The notes: a model not told the origin generated them from the letters alone. DNA of 8,369 nt from Verrucomicrobiota bacterium (GCA_003219395.1 QHOR01000168.1:2812-11180), one strand, 5' to 3'; shown: positions 1-6,965, counted from the first letter of the stretch. A program made the numbers and translations.

Positions 1-754
1 TTGCCTGTTTCTCCGGCGAACTCACGTAGGGCGGGGTCGCGTGTGGGAAAAAATGAGAAGCCAGCGGAGGGAAAACCTCGATAATTCTGGCGTTCAGCAT
101 CCTTTAAGAAATGCGTGATCACAGGCGCAGGGATTGCATCGAGTAGCTGTGAGCGTGAATCGTAACGGAGTAGCAAGCCAGCAAGTTTGTTTTTCTTAAC
201 AAGCGGCACGGTGTAGCTGTTTTCACGGTATTGCATCGGAATACTGATGCGATAGGTGAGAAACTGCCCGATATCGATCGGATACGGCATCATTTGCACG
301 GTGGTCACCAACCCTTCCGTTGAAAGCAACGCGCCAGAGGGCTCCAATTGCCACGCGGCCAGGCGATCGCCCACTACCGTGTCGGGCGAGATCTCGAGTG
401 GAGTGATGCCGTCGAGAAACGTTTTTTCCGTCGGTTCGAGCCGTTGGCAGCGGTCTTTTCGCCCGATTCTGCGCGTTCAAGCTCAACGTAATTCTGATTC
501 GTCACCAAATCCGCGGTCACGAGGACGCGTCCTTTCGAGAGAACTGCGCCGAGCGCGCGCTTGGAGACGGGCGCTTTCTTTTGCCATGGTCGAAAATAAT
601 CATAGGACTGCCCGGTCACATTAACCCGCACAAGCGCCAGCTGTTTTTGCTTGCTTAACGCCGCGGGCACAGCGGATTCTTTTTTAGCCAGCGCCCCACT
701 GACTGCGAAAAGCACGAAGCCAAAGGTAATAAGAGCGTGCCTGGTCGTCGTCAT
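1..754 (-). pseudogene. HtrA-like pseudoprotease, frame-broken and partial at the left edge
   Basis: This is a secreted trypsin-fold protein, a degenerate paralogue of the protease encoded just upstream. Frame one runs from ATG 754 to a TAG at 374-376. It has a signal peptide (about residues 1-23, ending SGALA) and the first beta-barrel, where VTADLVTN stands in place of the usual TNAHVV, so catalytic His is Asp82. From about position 430 leftwards the homology continues in the -1 frame, open to the window edge, beginning LEPTEKTFLDGITPLEI. Further on, RENSYTVPLV replaces the NPGNSGGPV serine motif, and DAIPAPVITHFLKD matches YMIPTPVIKRFLQD of the upstream protein. The block that should carry the catalytic Asp is absent at the junction, so a small deletion fits better than one slipped base. 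Start ATG overlaps the upstream stop (ATGA), implying translational coupling. A real mutation, an assembly error or frameshifting could explain the break. The inactive-protease reading is secure; the cause of the break is not. Confidence 0.75.
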
Positions 755-2364
755 GATTTGTTTGCTTGGTCCGCTGCTTTTCTCGCCGGCTGTTCGTCGA
801 GGTTTTGCTCCTTTAGCACGTTATAACGGCTCATGATTCGTTCGCGTGCAGATTCCACCTGTTTTCGATTAAGGACCAGCGGAGGTCCGTCACCAACCAT
901 TCGAATCACCAACCGATCCGGTGATTCGGCAAAAGCTTTTGCCAATTCATCCAGAGTCCGAATTTTCTTGCCGTTGATCTCATCCACAATGGCGCCGCGG
1001 TACGGTGCCAGATAGGTGTTGATCGGATCTGGCAAGATGTTGGACAACACAATGACGTCAGGATGTTGAAGGTAGAGCTGGTCGATCACGAAGTATTCGA
1101 AAAAATGACGCACGCGCAGATCGGCGATGCGGTACGCTTCCAACATGTCCAGGTTTAGCGGTTGAAAAAGCAGCCCACCGTAAAGCACGTAACGCGGCCG
1201 CACGTCGTAGCTATGGCCCTGTACCGAGTATGGCCAAGGCTTATACAATTTGATTGAAACCGTCGTGGGCTGCTTGTTGCGCAAGAGCTCCAACTTGACT
1301 GAATCCCCCTTGAACTTTCGCTCAACCACTTCTTCGAACTGGGCACGCTCGCCTTCCAGTTCGACATTCGCATCGCTGGCGATCGGATGGTCGTCGATGG
1401 CGAGAAGAACGTCACCCGGATAGAGAATGCCACCTGATGGACCGGCAGCCACTACCGAACTCACCAGCACGCCGCGGTCATCATCCTTTAAGCCTAGAAA
1501 CTTTCGTTGAGCCGGATTTTGCAATTTCGCATAGGTGATAGCGAGATCGGGGTATTCGTCATAATGCCCATTGCCGATGTCTTGCAGAAAGCGTTTTATC
1601 ACTGGTGTGGGAATCATGTAGGCGACTCCCTGGGCGACATCGCCACTATAACCCTGAAAGGCAACACCGACGACTTTGCCATCTTGCATGACCGGTCCAC
1701 CGCTGTTTCCCGGGTTGATCTGCGCGCTGATCTGGATAGCCAGATGCTGATCTACCGATGAATGCGTGTAGAGCTGAAAATCGACGCGCGACACGATCCC
1801 GGTGGTGACCGACATCCGTTCGCCACCTATTGGATAGCCGTAGGCCGATACCGTCGATTCCAGTGCAGGAATTCCGCCCAACTGCAATGGCAACATATTC
1901 TTGAAAAAATCCGGAGCCGATACGGTGATCACCGCCAGGTCGCAATCATGCGCGATGAATTGTACCTTGCCGGGATACTTATTAGGATCGCCGTCGCGTT
2001 CGACCGTGAGATAGCGGCTATTGGCAACGACATGGGCGTTGGTCATGATTCGATTACCGCTTATGACGAAACCGGCGCCAACGCCCCGCTCGAGCCCTCC
2101 TGCGTTCCAAGGCGCTTTGTAATCGGGCTCCACTGAAGTCGCAGTGATCCGCACCAAACTTTTTTGAACCGGACCGTTTGGCTTAGGCGGTGCAATTGGA
2201 ATGGGAACTGGAACTGCTGCCTGCACCGGGGAGGTAGATCTCCACGGCCCTGGCCGCTCTGGGGCCTGCGGTTCCATCGGCGGAGGTGCCGGTGTGCTTT
2301 CCTGCGCGGAGAGAACGGGTCCAAGCAGCAAACTGGCGTAAATCAAAACAAGGATACGCTTCAT
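751..2364 (-). CDS. HtrA/Deg-family periplasmic serine protease (S1C), Deg9-like
   Basis: Probable ATP-independent periplasmic protease or chaperone for misfolded envelope proteins, 537 aa. Residues 1-20 form a signal peptide (MKRILVLIYASLLLGPVLSA). Residues 23-66 are a proline-rich linker. The trypsin-like domain (about 67-265) has the full triad: His101 in TNAHVV, Asp132 in HDCDLAVI and Ser221 in NPGNSGGPV. A PDZ domain follows at about 280-375 (GVLVSSVVAAGPSGGILYPG, then DVLLAID). The last part (about 390-515; YVLYGGLLFQPL, VIVLSNILPDPINTYLAPY, DEINGKKIRTLDELAKAF) resembles the divergent second PDZ of plant Deg9-type proteases rather than the second PDZ of E. coli DegP. Start ATG at 2364 is followed directly by the signal peptide; I see no Shine-Dalgarno before it. 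The stop overlaps the start of the pseudoprotease gene, so the two are probably made together. The protease call is secure; substrates are unknown. Confidence 0.93.
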   Translation of the reverse strand: MKRILVLIYASLLLGPVLSAQESTPAPPPMEPQAPERPGPWRSTSPVQAAVPVPIPIAPPKPNGPVQKSLVRITATSVEPDYKAPWNAGGLERGVGAGFVISGNRIMTNAHVVANSRYLTVERDGDPNKYPGKVQFIAHDCDLAVITVSAPDFFKNMLPLQLGGIPALESTVSAYGYPIGGERMSVTTGIVSRVDFQLYTHSSVDQHLAIQISAQINPGNSGGPVMQDGKVVGVAFQGYSGDVAQGVAYMIPTPVIKRFLQDIGNGHYDEYPDLAITYAKLQNPAQRKFLGLKDDDRGVLVSSVVAAGPSGGILYPGDVLLAIDDHPIASDANVELEGERAQFEEVVERKFKGDSVKLELLRNKQPTTVSIKLYKPWPYSVQGHSYDVRPRYVLYGGLLFQPLNLDMLEAYRIADLRVRHFFEYFVIDQLYLQHPDVIVLSNILPDPINTYLAPYRGAIVDEINGKKIRTLDELAKAFAESPDRLVIRMVGDGPPLVLNRKQVESARERIMSRYNVLKEQNLDEQPARKAADQANKS

Positions 2365-2491
2365 GAGCGGAAAGGGCGCAAGCTTAAACAGTGGACTTGA
2401 AAATTAAGGTTCGGATTTGCATTAGGAAACGGCCTTTTCGGACAGAACAGACACGATACACGCTTTCTCCGTTCAAATCTCCGACGGACGA

Positions 2492-2509
2492 AGAGGCCTT
2501 TGTGCCTCT
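2492..2509 (-). terminator. possible hairpin terminator after the glycosyltransferase gene
   Basis: AGAGGC (2492-2497) and GCCTCT (2504-2509) form a perfect 6-bp GC-rich stem with a 6-nt loop, starting two bases past the glycosyltransferase stop on the minus strand. The tail is TTCGTCC, not a clean U-run, so an intrinsic terminator is only possible. If it works, it separates the surface-glycan genes from the protease pair. I see no convincing promoter in the rest of the 147-nt gap (2365-2511). Confidence 0.35.
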
Positions 2510-2511
2510 GT

Positions 2512-3684
2512 TCAAATTCCAGCGCGGTCGAGAATCGATCTCAATACTGTTTTAGCCTCAAAGACTTCCCGTGCCAAGGCGTAAGCGGCGCGCGAATGCT
2601 TCGTGTAATCTGCATTGATACGTTTCACCGCGTTGGCGATTTCATCGAGCGTGCAAAAAGATAACAGACCTCTTTCGACACCGTAGAACTTGGTGAAGCC
2701 GGTTTCCTGAGTGATGACCGGACGCCCTGCTGCCAGATAACATGCGCTCCTGTCGCTGAACCATCCGGTATTCAGCCGCACGTACTGATCCTTCGCGACA
2801 GTGAACTCTCCTTTGGAGCGCTGAACGTAATCACGATAGAGCCAATAATCGACGCTCATTTGCAGCGGTGAAGTGAGTTGCCACCCGTTTCGCTCGAATC
2901 TTGCGCGGGTGGCAGCGTGCTCAATGTTTGTCGCCAGCTCAAATATCTCGCCCGCTTTTTTCGGCGCTGCAATGAAGCGAAGAAACTCTCGCGATTTGCT
3001 CCAGAGATATTTTTTGCCGCGCCACGTAATATCTTTTAGCCCGCTGGTAGACCAATTGGCCACTGATGTGAATACGGCCGCGCCAGGAAGGGAACGCTTT
3101 GTTCGCCAGAGATCAGTTACCACTGGTTGGCGCGTTGGCAGCCATTTCAATCCGTGGGTGGGAACCGGAAAATTTTTGCTGCCGATGTTTTCGCCAAACG
3201 TGAAAAGGGCACGATGTCGGCCTAGATATTGAGTTGTCGATTTCACGCCCTTATCGATCTTGATCTGCTCAACGCCAGGATCGCTTTCAATGTACAGAAT
3301 CCGATCCGAAACGAGCAGATCGTCGTTAAATTCTTGTGCACCGCAGATGTTGAGGATGGCGTCCGCTTCGCGATAAAGCTGCTGAATCCGTTTCAATCGC
3401 AGGCCGGCTGTGGGATTGCCCGGCAAATAACGCGCGCAAAAGGCCCAGTGATTTCGAAATTGGAATTCTCGCGACAACCGGTTCAGGAGTCGCGCTGTAT
3501 AATCAAATTCGGTGGTGACTTCAAACGTTTCGGGGTTGTAGGGGATGCGGGCTGAATCTTCGATGTAATATACATCGTGACCGAGCCGTTGCAGTCCGAC
3601 GATGTAATGGATGTGCTGCCAGATTACACCCGCGATGGGCATTGATCCCATGAAGCCCATCACGACGATGCGTTTTCGTTTCAT
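2512..3684 (-). CDS. GT-B-like glycosyltransferase, specificity unknown
   Basis: Probably transfers a sugar from a nucleotide-sugar donor to a surface glycan or lipid acceptor in the cytoplasm; donor and acceptor cannot be read from the sequence. The protein is 390 aa, without signal peptide or membrane segment. The N-terminus (residues 5-42: MGFMGSMPIAGVIWQHIHYI, then a GHDVYYIED strand) fits the first Rossmann-like lobe of a GT-B fold, with a Gly-rich turn and a helix. The C-terminal lobe has the layout usual for the donor-binding side: KGEFTVAKDQYVRLNTGWFS at 291-310, then DRSACYLAAGRPVITQETGF at 311-330, followed by a helical tail. The gene lies 88 bp after the acyltransferase gene in the same direction, across a repeat block, and probably shares its transcript. 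Start ATG 3684 has no clear Shine-Dalgarno. The family is called from pattern recognition only. Confidence 0.72.
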   Translation of the reverse strand: MKRKRIVVMGFMGSMPIAGVIWQHIHYIVGLQRLGHDVYYIEDSARIPYNPETFEVTTEFDYTARLLNRLSREFQFRNHWAFCARYLPGNPTAGLRLKRIQQLYREADAILNICGAQEFNDDLLVSDRILYIESDPGVEQIKIDKGVKSTTQYLGRHRALFTFGENIGSKNFPVPTHGLKWLPTRQPVVTDLWRTKRSLPGAAVFTSVANWSTSGLKDITWRGKKYLWSKSREFLRFIAAPKKAGEIFELATNIEHAATRARFERNGWQLTSPLQMSVDYWLYRDYVQRSKGEFTVAKDQYVRLNTGWFSDRSACYLAAGRPVITQETGFTKFYGVERGLLSFCTLDEIANAVKRINADYTKHSRAAYALAREVFEAKTVLRSILDRAGI

Positions 3685-3694
3685 ATGGCAACGG

Positions 3695-3776
3695 GTGACC
3701 GGTGATCAGTGAACAGTGAACCGAGCGAGTATTCGAGATGCATTGGACTGATCACGGATCACCGGTCACTGATCAC
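3695..3776. repeat. two opposed blocks of GTGANCN heptamers
   Basis: On the plus strand four consecutive heptamers run from 3695 to 3722: GTGACCG, GTGATCA, GTGAACA, GTGAACC. On the minus strand four more run from 3776 down to 3749: GTGATCA, GTGACCG, GTGATCC, GTGATCA. The blocks face each other, so 3695-3717 and 3747-3769 form an imperfect inverted repeat (21 of 23 positions pair) around a 29-nt centre. The TGA stop of the acyltransferase gene (3773-3775) lies inside the first minus-strand heptamer. The element fills nearly the whole intergenic gap. It could be a dispersed palindromic repeat, an RNA-stabilising hairpin in the operon transcript, or a multi-site binding region. Confidence 0.8.
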
Positions 3777-4357
3777 AATTGCCGAACCACCACGGCTGGA
3801 TTCCCCGCCACCACCGTGTTCGGTGGAATCGACTTAGTTACAACCGATCCCGCGGCGACAACTGAGTTTTCGCCGACAATCACACCTTTCAGAATCACTG
3901 CGTTCATGCCAATCCAGACGTTGTTTGCGATTTTCACGGGCGCGGTTTTTAATTTAGGCCGTGCAGGCCGAGCGTTGAAATACGGCGCGAGAGCTTGCGC
4001 GTCGATGAGACGCTGCGCTGGTTCGAGGGGATGGAAATCGGAATCCGCGATCCCGACGTTCCACGAAATCAAACAATACGAGCCGATCTCGATCCTCTCG
4101 TCGGCCATGATCAGCGCGCCATTGAGCAGCGTGAAATCGCCTATCGTGCATTGGCCGTTCTCGCCGACGGAAAACGAGCAGCCGGCGTAGCACGAAACAT
4201 GTTTGCCAATAACAACAGCGCCTGATTTTTCGCTCCGGAGTCTCCGGAAGATTTGTGCGCTCTCGCAATAGAATCCCTCGCCAAACGCGACGTTTAGCGG
4301 AATTGGATCCGGCCACCAGTCGTGTTCGACACGTCGATCGTCTCTAACGTTGCTCAA
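3773..4357 (-). CDS. left-handed beta-helix (hexapeptide repeat) acyltransferase
   Basis: Probably O- or N-acetylates a sugar or surface-glycan precursor from acetyl-CoA in the cytoplasm; 194 aa. Hexapeptide-repeat turns start near residue 47 (VVIGKH, CTIGDF, IEIGSY) and resume at about 141-187 with NVWIGMNAVILKGVIVGENS and a run ending IPPNTVVAGNPAVVVRQL, the usual end of maltose/galactoside acetyltransferase-like enzymes. His109 in DSDFHPLEP sits in the loop that carries the catalytic His in this family. Start is TTG at 4357, chosen because GAGGTGA lies four bases upstream and no other start fits. The TTGA overlap with the ABC exporter stop implies translational coupling. The glycosyltransferase gene follows in the same direction. 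Acyl-group choice and acceptor are unknown. Confidence 0.88.
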   Translation of the reverse strand: MSNVRDDRRVEHDWWPDPIPLNVAFGEGFYCESAQIFRRLRSEKSGAVVIGKHVSCYAGCSFSVGENGQCTIGDFTLLNGALIMADERIEIGSYCLISWNVGIADSDFHPLEPAQRLIDAQALAPYFNARPARPKLKTAPVKIANNVWIGMNAVILKGVIVGENSVVAAGSVVTKSIPPNTVVAGNPAVVVRQL

Positions 4358-6108
4358 TGGGTCACCTCAGCCGGAAATTTCCCCGATGAATACAGTCTTG
4401 CGTAAAGTCCGCCGCGCGCGATCAACTCAGGGCCACGCCCTTTCTCAACTATCCGGCCGTGTTCAAGCACAATGATTTGATCGAGACCGTGGATCGTCCC
4501 TAATCGATGGGTCGCAATTAAAGTTGTCCGTCCCCGCATCAATTCCTGGATGGTTTCCATGATGGCCGCTTCAGTAACCGGGTCCAGCGCCGAAGTCGGT
4601 TCGTCCAGGAGCAAGATCGGCGCGTTCTTCAAAAAGGCTCGGGCAATGCCGATTCGCTGGCGTTGACCGACGCTCAAGTGCCCACCTCGTTCGCCCACTG
4701 TGCTGCCGTAGCCATCAGGCATCTGCCGGATAAATTCGTCCGCCTGCGCACGACGGGCCGCCTCCACAATTTCGTGTTCGGTCGCATCCGGCCGGCCGTA
4801 TGCGATGTTCTCGCGTACGGTTGTTGAGAAAAGCAATGTGTCCTGTAACACAATCGCAATCTGCGCACGCAAACTTTTTTTCGTGACCTCCCGTACGTCA
4901 CGATCATCTATCATGACGCAACCTGCGGAGACATCATAAAACCGCGGCACCAAACTCATTAACGTGCTCTTGCCCGCGCCAGTGCCGCCTACCAGACCCA
5001 CGATTTGGTTTGGCTCGATAAGCAGATCGACATCGCGCAAGACCTGTCGATCGCCTGCGTAGCCGAAATTGACGGATTGAAATGCGATGGCGCCTTTGGC
5101 AGACGAAATAGCAATCGCATTCGGTGAATCGCGCACGTCATCCTCCCGGTCAAGCACTTCAAAACACCGTTTTGCGCCAGCAGTTGCGCCTTCCATGGCC
5201 CAAGTAGTGTAAGTGAGCGACTCGAGGGGCTGATAAAGCATCAGCAAATACGCACTGAAAACCAGCAGCGATCCCAGCGTGAGCGTGCCGCTTAAGACGT
5301 GCAGCGAACCGATGTAATACATAGCGGCTGTGCCGATCACCATCAATGTGCTGATTACCAGCGCGCTGTTTACGTTCGTCAAAGTGAGTCGCAGATTTGC
5401 TTGCAAGCTTTGGTGGGCTTGTTGTTGAAATTGACGCACTTCGAATTCCTCGCGCCCAAATGCGTGGACCATGCGAATCGAGCTGAGACCTTCCTGGGCT
5501 TGCGCCAGCACGGCGCTTTCCTGTTCCTGAATCGAAGTCGATTCTTGGCGGATCCGGTGCGCGAACAAATAAATCGCCCCGACAACCAGGGGAACGATCG
5601 CGAGGGAAACCATGGTGAGCTGCCAATCCAATCGCAACATGATGAGGAAGGTTCCGATCAACGTGATTACCGACGAAAAAATATTCGTGAAGCCTTTGTT
5701 GTAGATCGTCTGGATCGATTGCGAGTCGTAGGCGACGCGGAAGCTTGAATCGCTCGAGCGGCGCGCATCGTGGAATTTGAGGGATAGAGATTGCAAATAG
5801 GAATAGAGATCGGTGCGCAATTTGAGTAATGCCTGCAGGCCGATTTTTACAAACAGATAGTTTGTGATCCAATTCATCATTCCCCAGAAGAGTTGGATCA
5901 CGATTAAGGAAAGACAGAGCAGTGGAATCCAGGTGCGCCAATCACTCCGCACTACAGGGGCCGGACGCAGAAAATCGTCGACAATTAGCTTGAATGGCCA
6001 CGGCTTGAGGAGATTCAGGCCAATGCCGACAAGTGAAAGAAACAACCCCAGGATTGTTTGACCTAGAAACGGTCTGTAGTAACGAAGAACGCGCCGGTAG
6101 ATCGACAT
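4354..6108 (-). CDS. MsbA-type ABC exporter (fused membrane and ATPase domains)
   Basis: Inner-membrane half-transporter, 584 aa, that would act as a homodimer to flip or export a lipid, glycolipid or other hydrophobic substrate using ATP. About six membrane helices lie in residues 15-300 (for example 17-38, 60-80, 140-183, 250-295). The nucleotide-binding domain is complete: A-loop Tyr350, Walker A GGTGAGKST (374-382), Q-loop Gln422 in VLQDTLLFS, TVGERG (470-475), signature LSVGQ (478-482, Val at the third position instead of the usual Gly), Walker B ILLLDEP with D502-E503, D-loop SALD and H-loop His534. Length is typical for the family. The overlapping acyltransferase and nearby glycosyltransferase suggest a glycolipid or surface-polysaccharide substrate; this is inference, since multidrug exporters look alike. 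Start ATG 6108 leads directly into the expected cytoplasmic N-terminus; no clear Shine-Dalgarno. Confidence 0.93.
   Translation of the reverse strand: MSIYRRVLRYYRPFLGQTILGLFLSLVGIGLNLLKPWPFKLIVDDFLRPAPVVRSDWRTWIPLLCLSLIVIQLFWGMMNWITNYLFVKIGLQALLKLRTDLYSYLQSLSLKFHDARRSSDSSFRVAYDSQSIQTIYNKGFTNIFSSVITLIGTFLIMLRLDWQLTMVSLAIVPLVVGAIYLFAHRIRQESTSIQEQESAVLAQAQEGLSSIRMVHAFGREEFEVRQFQQQAHQSLQANLRLTLTNVNSALVISTLMVIGTAAMYYIGSLHVLSGTLTLGSLLVFSAYLLMLYQPLESLTYTTWAMEGATAGAKRCFEVLDREDDVRDSPNAIAISSAKGAIAFQSVNFGYAGDRQVLRDVDLLIEPNQIVGLVGGTGAGKSTLMSLVPRFYDVSAGCVMIDDRDVREVTKKSLRAQIAIVLQDTLLFSTTVRENIAYGRPDATEHEIVEAARRAQADEFIRQMPDGYGSTVGERGGHLSVGQRQRIGIARAFLKNAPILLLDEPTSALDPVTEAAIMETIQELMRGRTTLIATHRLGTIHGLDQIIVLEHGRIVEKGRGPELIARGGLYARLYSSGKFPAEVTH
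4362..4368 (-). promoter_or_regulatory. strong Shine-Dalgarno for the TTG-started acyltransferase
   Basis: The minus strand reads GAGGTGA here, an excellent anti-Shine-Dalgarno match, four bases before TTG (4357-4355). It lies within the last codons of the ABC exporter gene and fixes the non-ATG start of the next gene. Other minus-strand starts in the window lack such a site. Confidence 0.75.
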
Positions 6109-6167
6109 CTCAATTTAGGTTTGCGGATTTTCGTTTTTAGACCGAACTAAGGCGAACTTTATTGCGG

Positions 6168-6179
6168 CTCGACGTCGAG
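6168..6179. promoter_or_regulatory. perfect 12-bp palindrome in the divergent spacer
   Basis: CTCGACGTCGAG is a perfect palindrome between the ABC exporter start (6108, minus) and the dedA-like start (6233, plus). Its position suits an operator for a dimeric regulator, but it may equally be part of the adjoining dispersed repeat. No convincing promoter hexamers were found on either strand nearby. Confidence 0.35.
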
Positions 6180-6192
6180 AGATGGTCGACGG

Positions 6193-6220
6193 AGCCTTGC
6201 CTGAGCGTAGTCGAAGGGCT
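6193..6220. repeat. dispersed REP-like element (TGAGCGTAGTCGAAGG type)
   Basis: The core CCTGAGCGTAGTCGAAGGG belongs to a short imperfect palindrome type seen between genes in many environmental bacterial genomes. Outer arms AGCC (6193-6196) and GGCT (6217-6220) pair. Read in the minus-strand frame it gives the tell-tale peptide SPSTTLRQGS known from spurious ORFs. It lies 12 bases before the preferred dedA-like start. Recognition is from memory, not a search. Confidence 0.6.
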
Positions 6221-6232
6221 TGGAATAACAAT

Positions 6233-6865
6233 ATGCATCATCTTCTTGAAACCTGGTTCCATTGGGTGCTCACTGGCGGCTACGTCGGCATAATAGTGTT
6301 GATGGCGATGGAAAGTTCTATCCTTCCGGTTCCGAGCGAAATTGTCATCCCGCCTGCTGCATTTCTGGCAGCGCAAGGAAAACTCAGTTTTACGGGCGTA
6401 GTGCTGGCAGGGGTGCTCGGGTCATATCTTGGTTCGGCCATCACTTACTGGGCGTCGCGATTAATTGGACGCCCGCTGATCGTAAAGTACGGCCGTTTTG
6501 TACTGGTGAGTCCGAAAAAACTGGAGCAAGCAGAGCAATGGCTCACTCGCTACGAAGCAGGTGGAGTGTTTTTCGCCCGGCTTCTTCCGGTAGTTCGCCA
6601 TCTCATTTCGATTCCAGCAGGGATCGTTCGAATGGATTTCGGCCTGTTCAGTCTTGTGACGATTGCCGGATCGGCCCTTTGGTGCTGGATTCTGGCTTAT
6701 CTCGGCGACAAAGCCTACCGCCTCGAGCCGGAGCTTTTAACGAACCCGGACGCGCTGGTTCGCTTTATCCACACACAATCCAAGGGCATTCTGGTTATCG
6801 TCGCGCTTTTTGCGGTTCTGTACATCGTGACCCTGCGGCTGATGAAACCGCGCTCCGATGTATAA
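6233..6865 (+). CDS. DedA-family (SNARE-associated/VTT) membrane protein
   Basis: Integral inner-membrane protein of the DedA superfamily, whose members are linked to membrane homeostasis and, in some cases, transport of undecaprenyl phosphate or other phospholipids. From ATG 6233 it is 210 aa, the usual length. Residues 12-48 contain the first membrane segment and the re-entrant motif (MESSILPVPSEIVIPPAAFL). Residues 53-75 form another hydrophobic stretch. FFARLLPVVRHLISIPAG at 113-130 carries the family motif FxRxxPxxR with Arg116 and Arg122. Two membrane helices follow (about 133-155 and 184-203). An in-frame ATG at 6182 would add 17 residues encoded mostly by a dispersed repeat, so 6233 is preferred, although its Shine-Dalgarno is weak. 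It is divergent from the ABC exporter. The substrate cannot be told. Confidence 0.92.
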   Translation: MHHLLETWFHWVLTGGYVGIIVLMAMESSILPVPSEIVIPPAAFLAAQGKLSFTGVVLAGVLGSYLGSAITYWASRLIGRPLIVKYGRFVLVSPKKLEQAEQWLTRYEAGGVFFARLLPVVRHLISIPAGIVRMDFGLFSLVTIAGSALWCWILAYLGDKAYRLEPELLTNPDALVRFIHTQSKGILVIVALFAVLYIVTLRLMKPRSDV

Positions 6866-6878
6866 GTGCAGCGACCAG

Positions 6879-6965
6879 AAAATCCGAGTTCGAATATCGA
6901 AATCCGAAGAACGTTGCTTCGGACTCTAGCAGCTAGTAACGGCTGGGTAGTCATCACTCGGATTT
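6879..6965. repeat. non-coding spacer with inverted repeats
   Basis: AAATCCGAGT (6880-6889) is repeated perfectly inverted as ACTCGGATTT (6956-6965). Between them are TCGAATATCGAAATCCGAAG and an inner hairpin. Such AATCCGAA/TTCGAAT-rich stretches look like dispersed intergenic repeats. The gap from 6866 to 7162 (297 nt) holds no credible gene: the open frame starting GTG 6866 is repeat-encoded. No tRNA-like T-arm was found. Confidence 0.5.
6903..6923 (+). terminator. hairpin 38 bases after the dedA-like gene
   Basis: TCCGAAG (6903-6909) pairs perfectly with CTTCGGA (6917-6923) around a 7-nt loop. No U-run follows, so it may be a repeat-derived hairpin, a transcript-end stabiliser or a weak terminator. 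Confidence 0.3.

Noticed and set aside
478..482. LSVGQ-like or other non-standard signature as evidence for a degenerate ABC ATPase
   Set aside because: The coordinates are residues of the exporter at 4354-6108; Val at the third signature position is tolerated and all other ATPase motifs are intact.
5159..5941. 260-codon minus-strand frame inside the ABC exporter
   Set aside because: It is a shifted-frame shadow of the exporter, with low-complexity composition and no domain.
6121..6150. Promoter TTGCGG with AACTAA at 18-base spacing for dedA
   Set aside because: Both hexamers match consensus too poorly to report as a feature.
6182..6232. Longer N-terminus for the dedA-like gene
   Set aside because: The extra 17 residues are encoded mainly by a REP-like repeat; DedA proteins normally begin close to the residue encoded at 6233.
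6137..6376. Minus-strand open frame opposite the start of the dedA-like gene
   Set aside because: It crosses the dispersed repeat (giving SPSTTLRQGS) and is antisense to a clear DedA protein.
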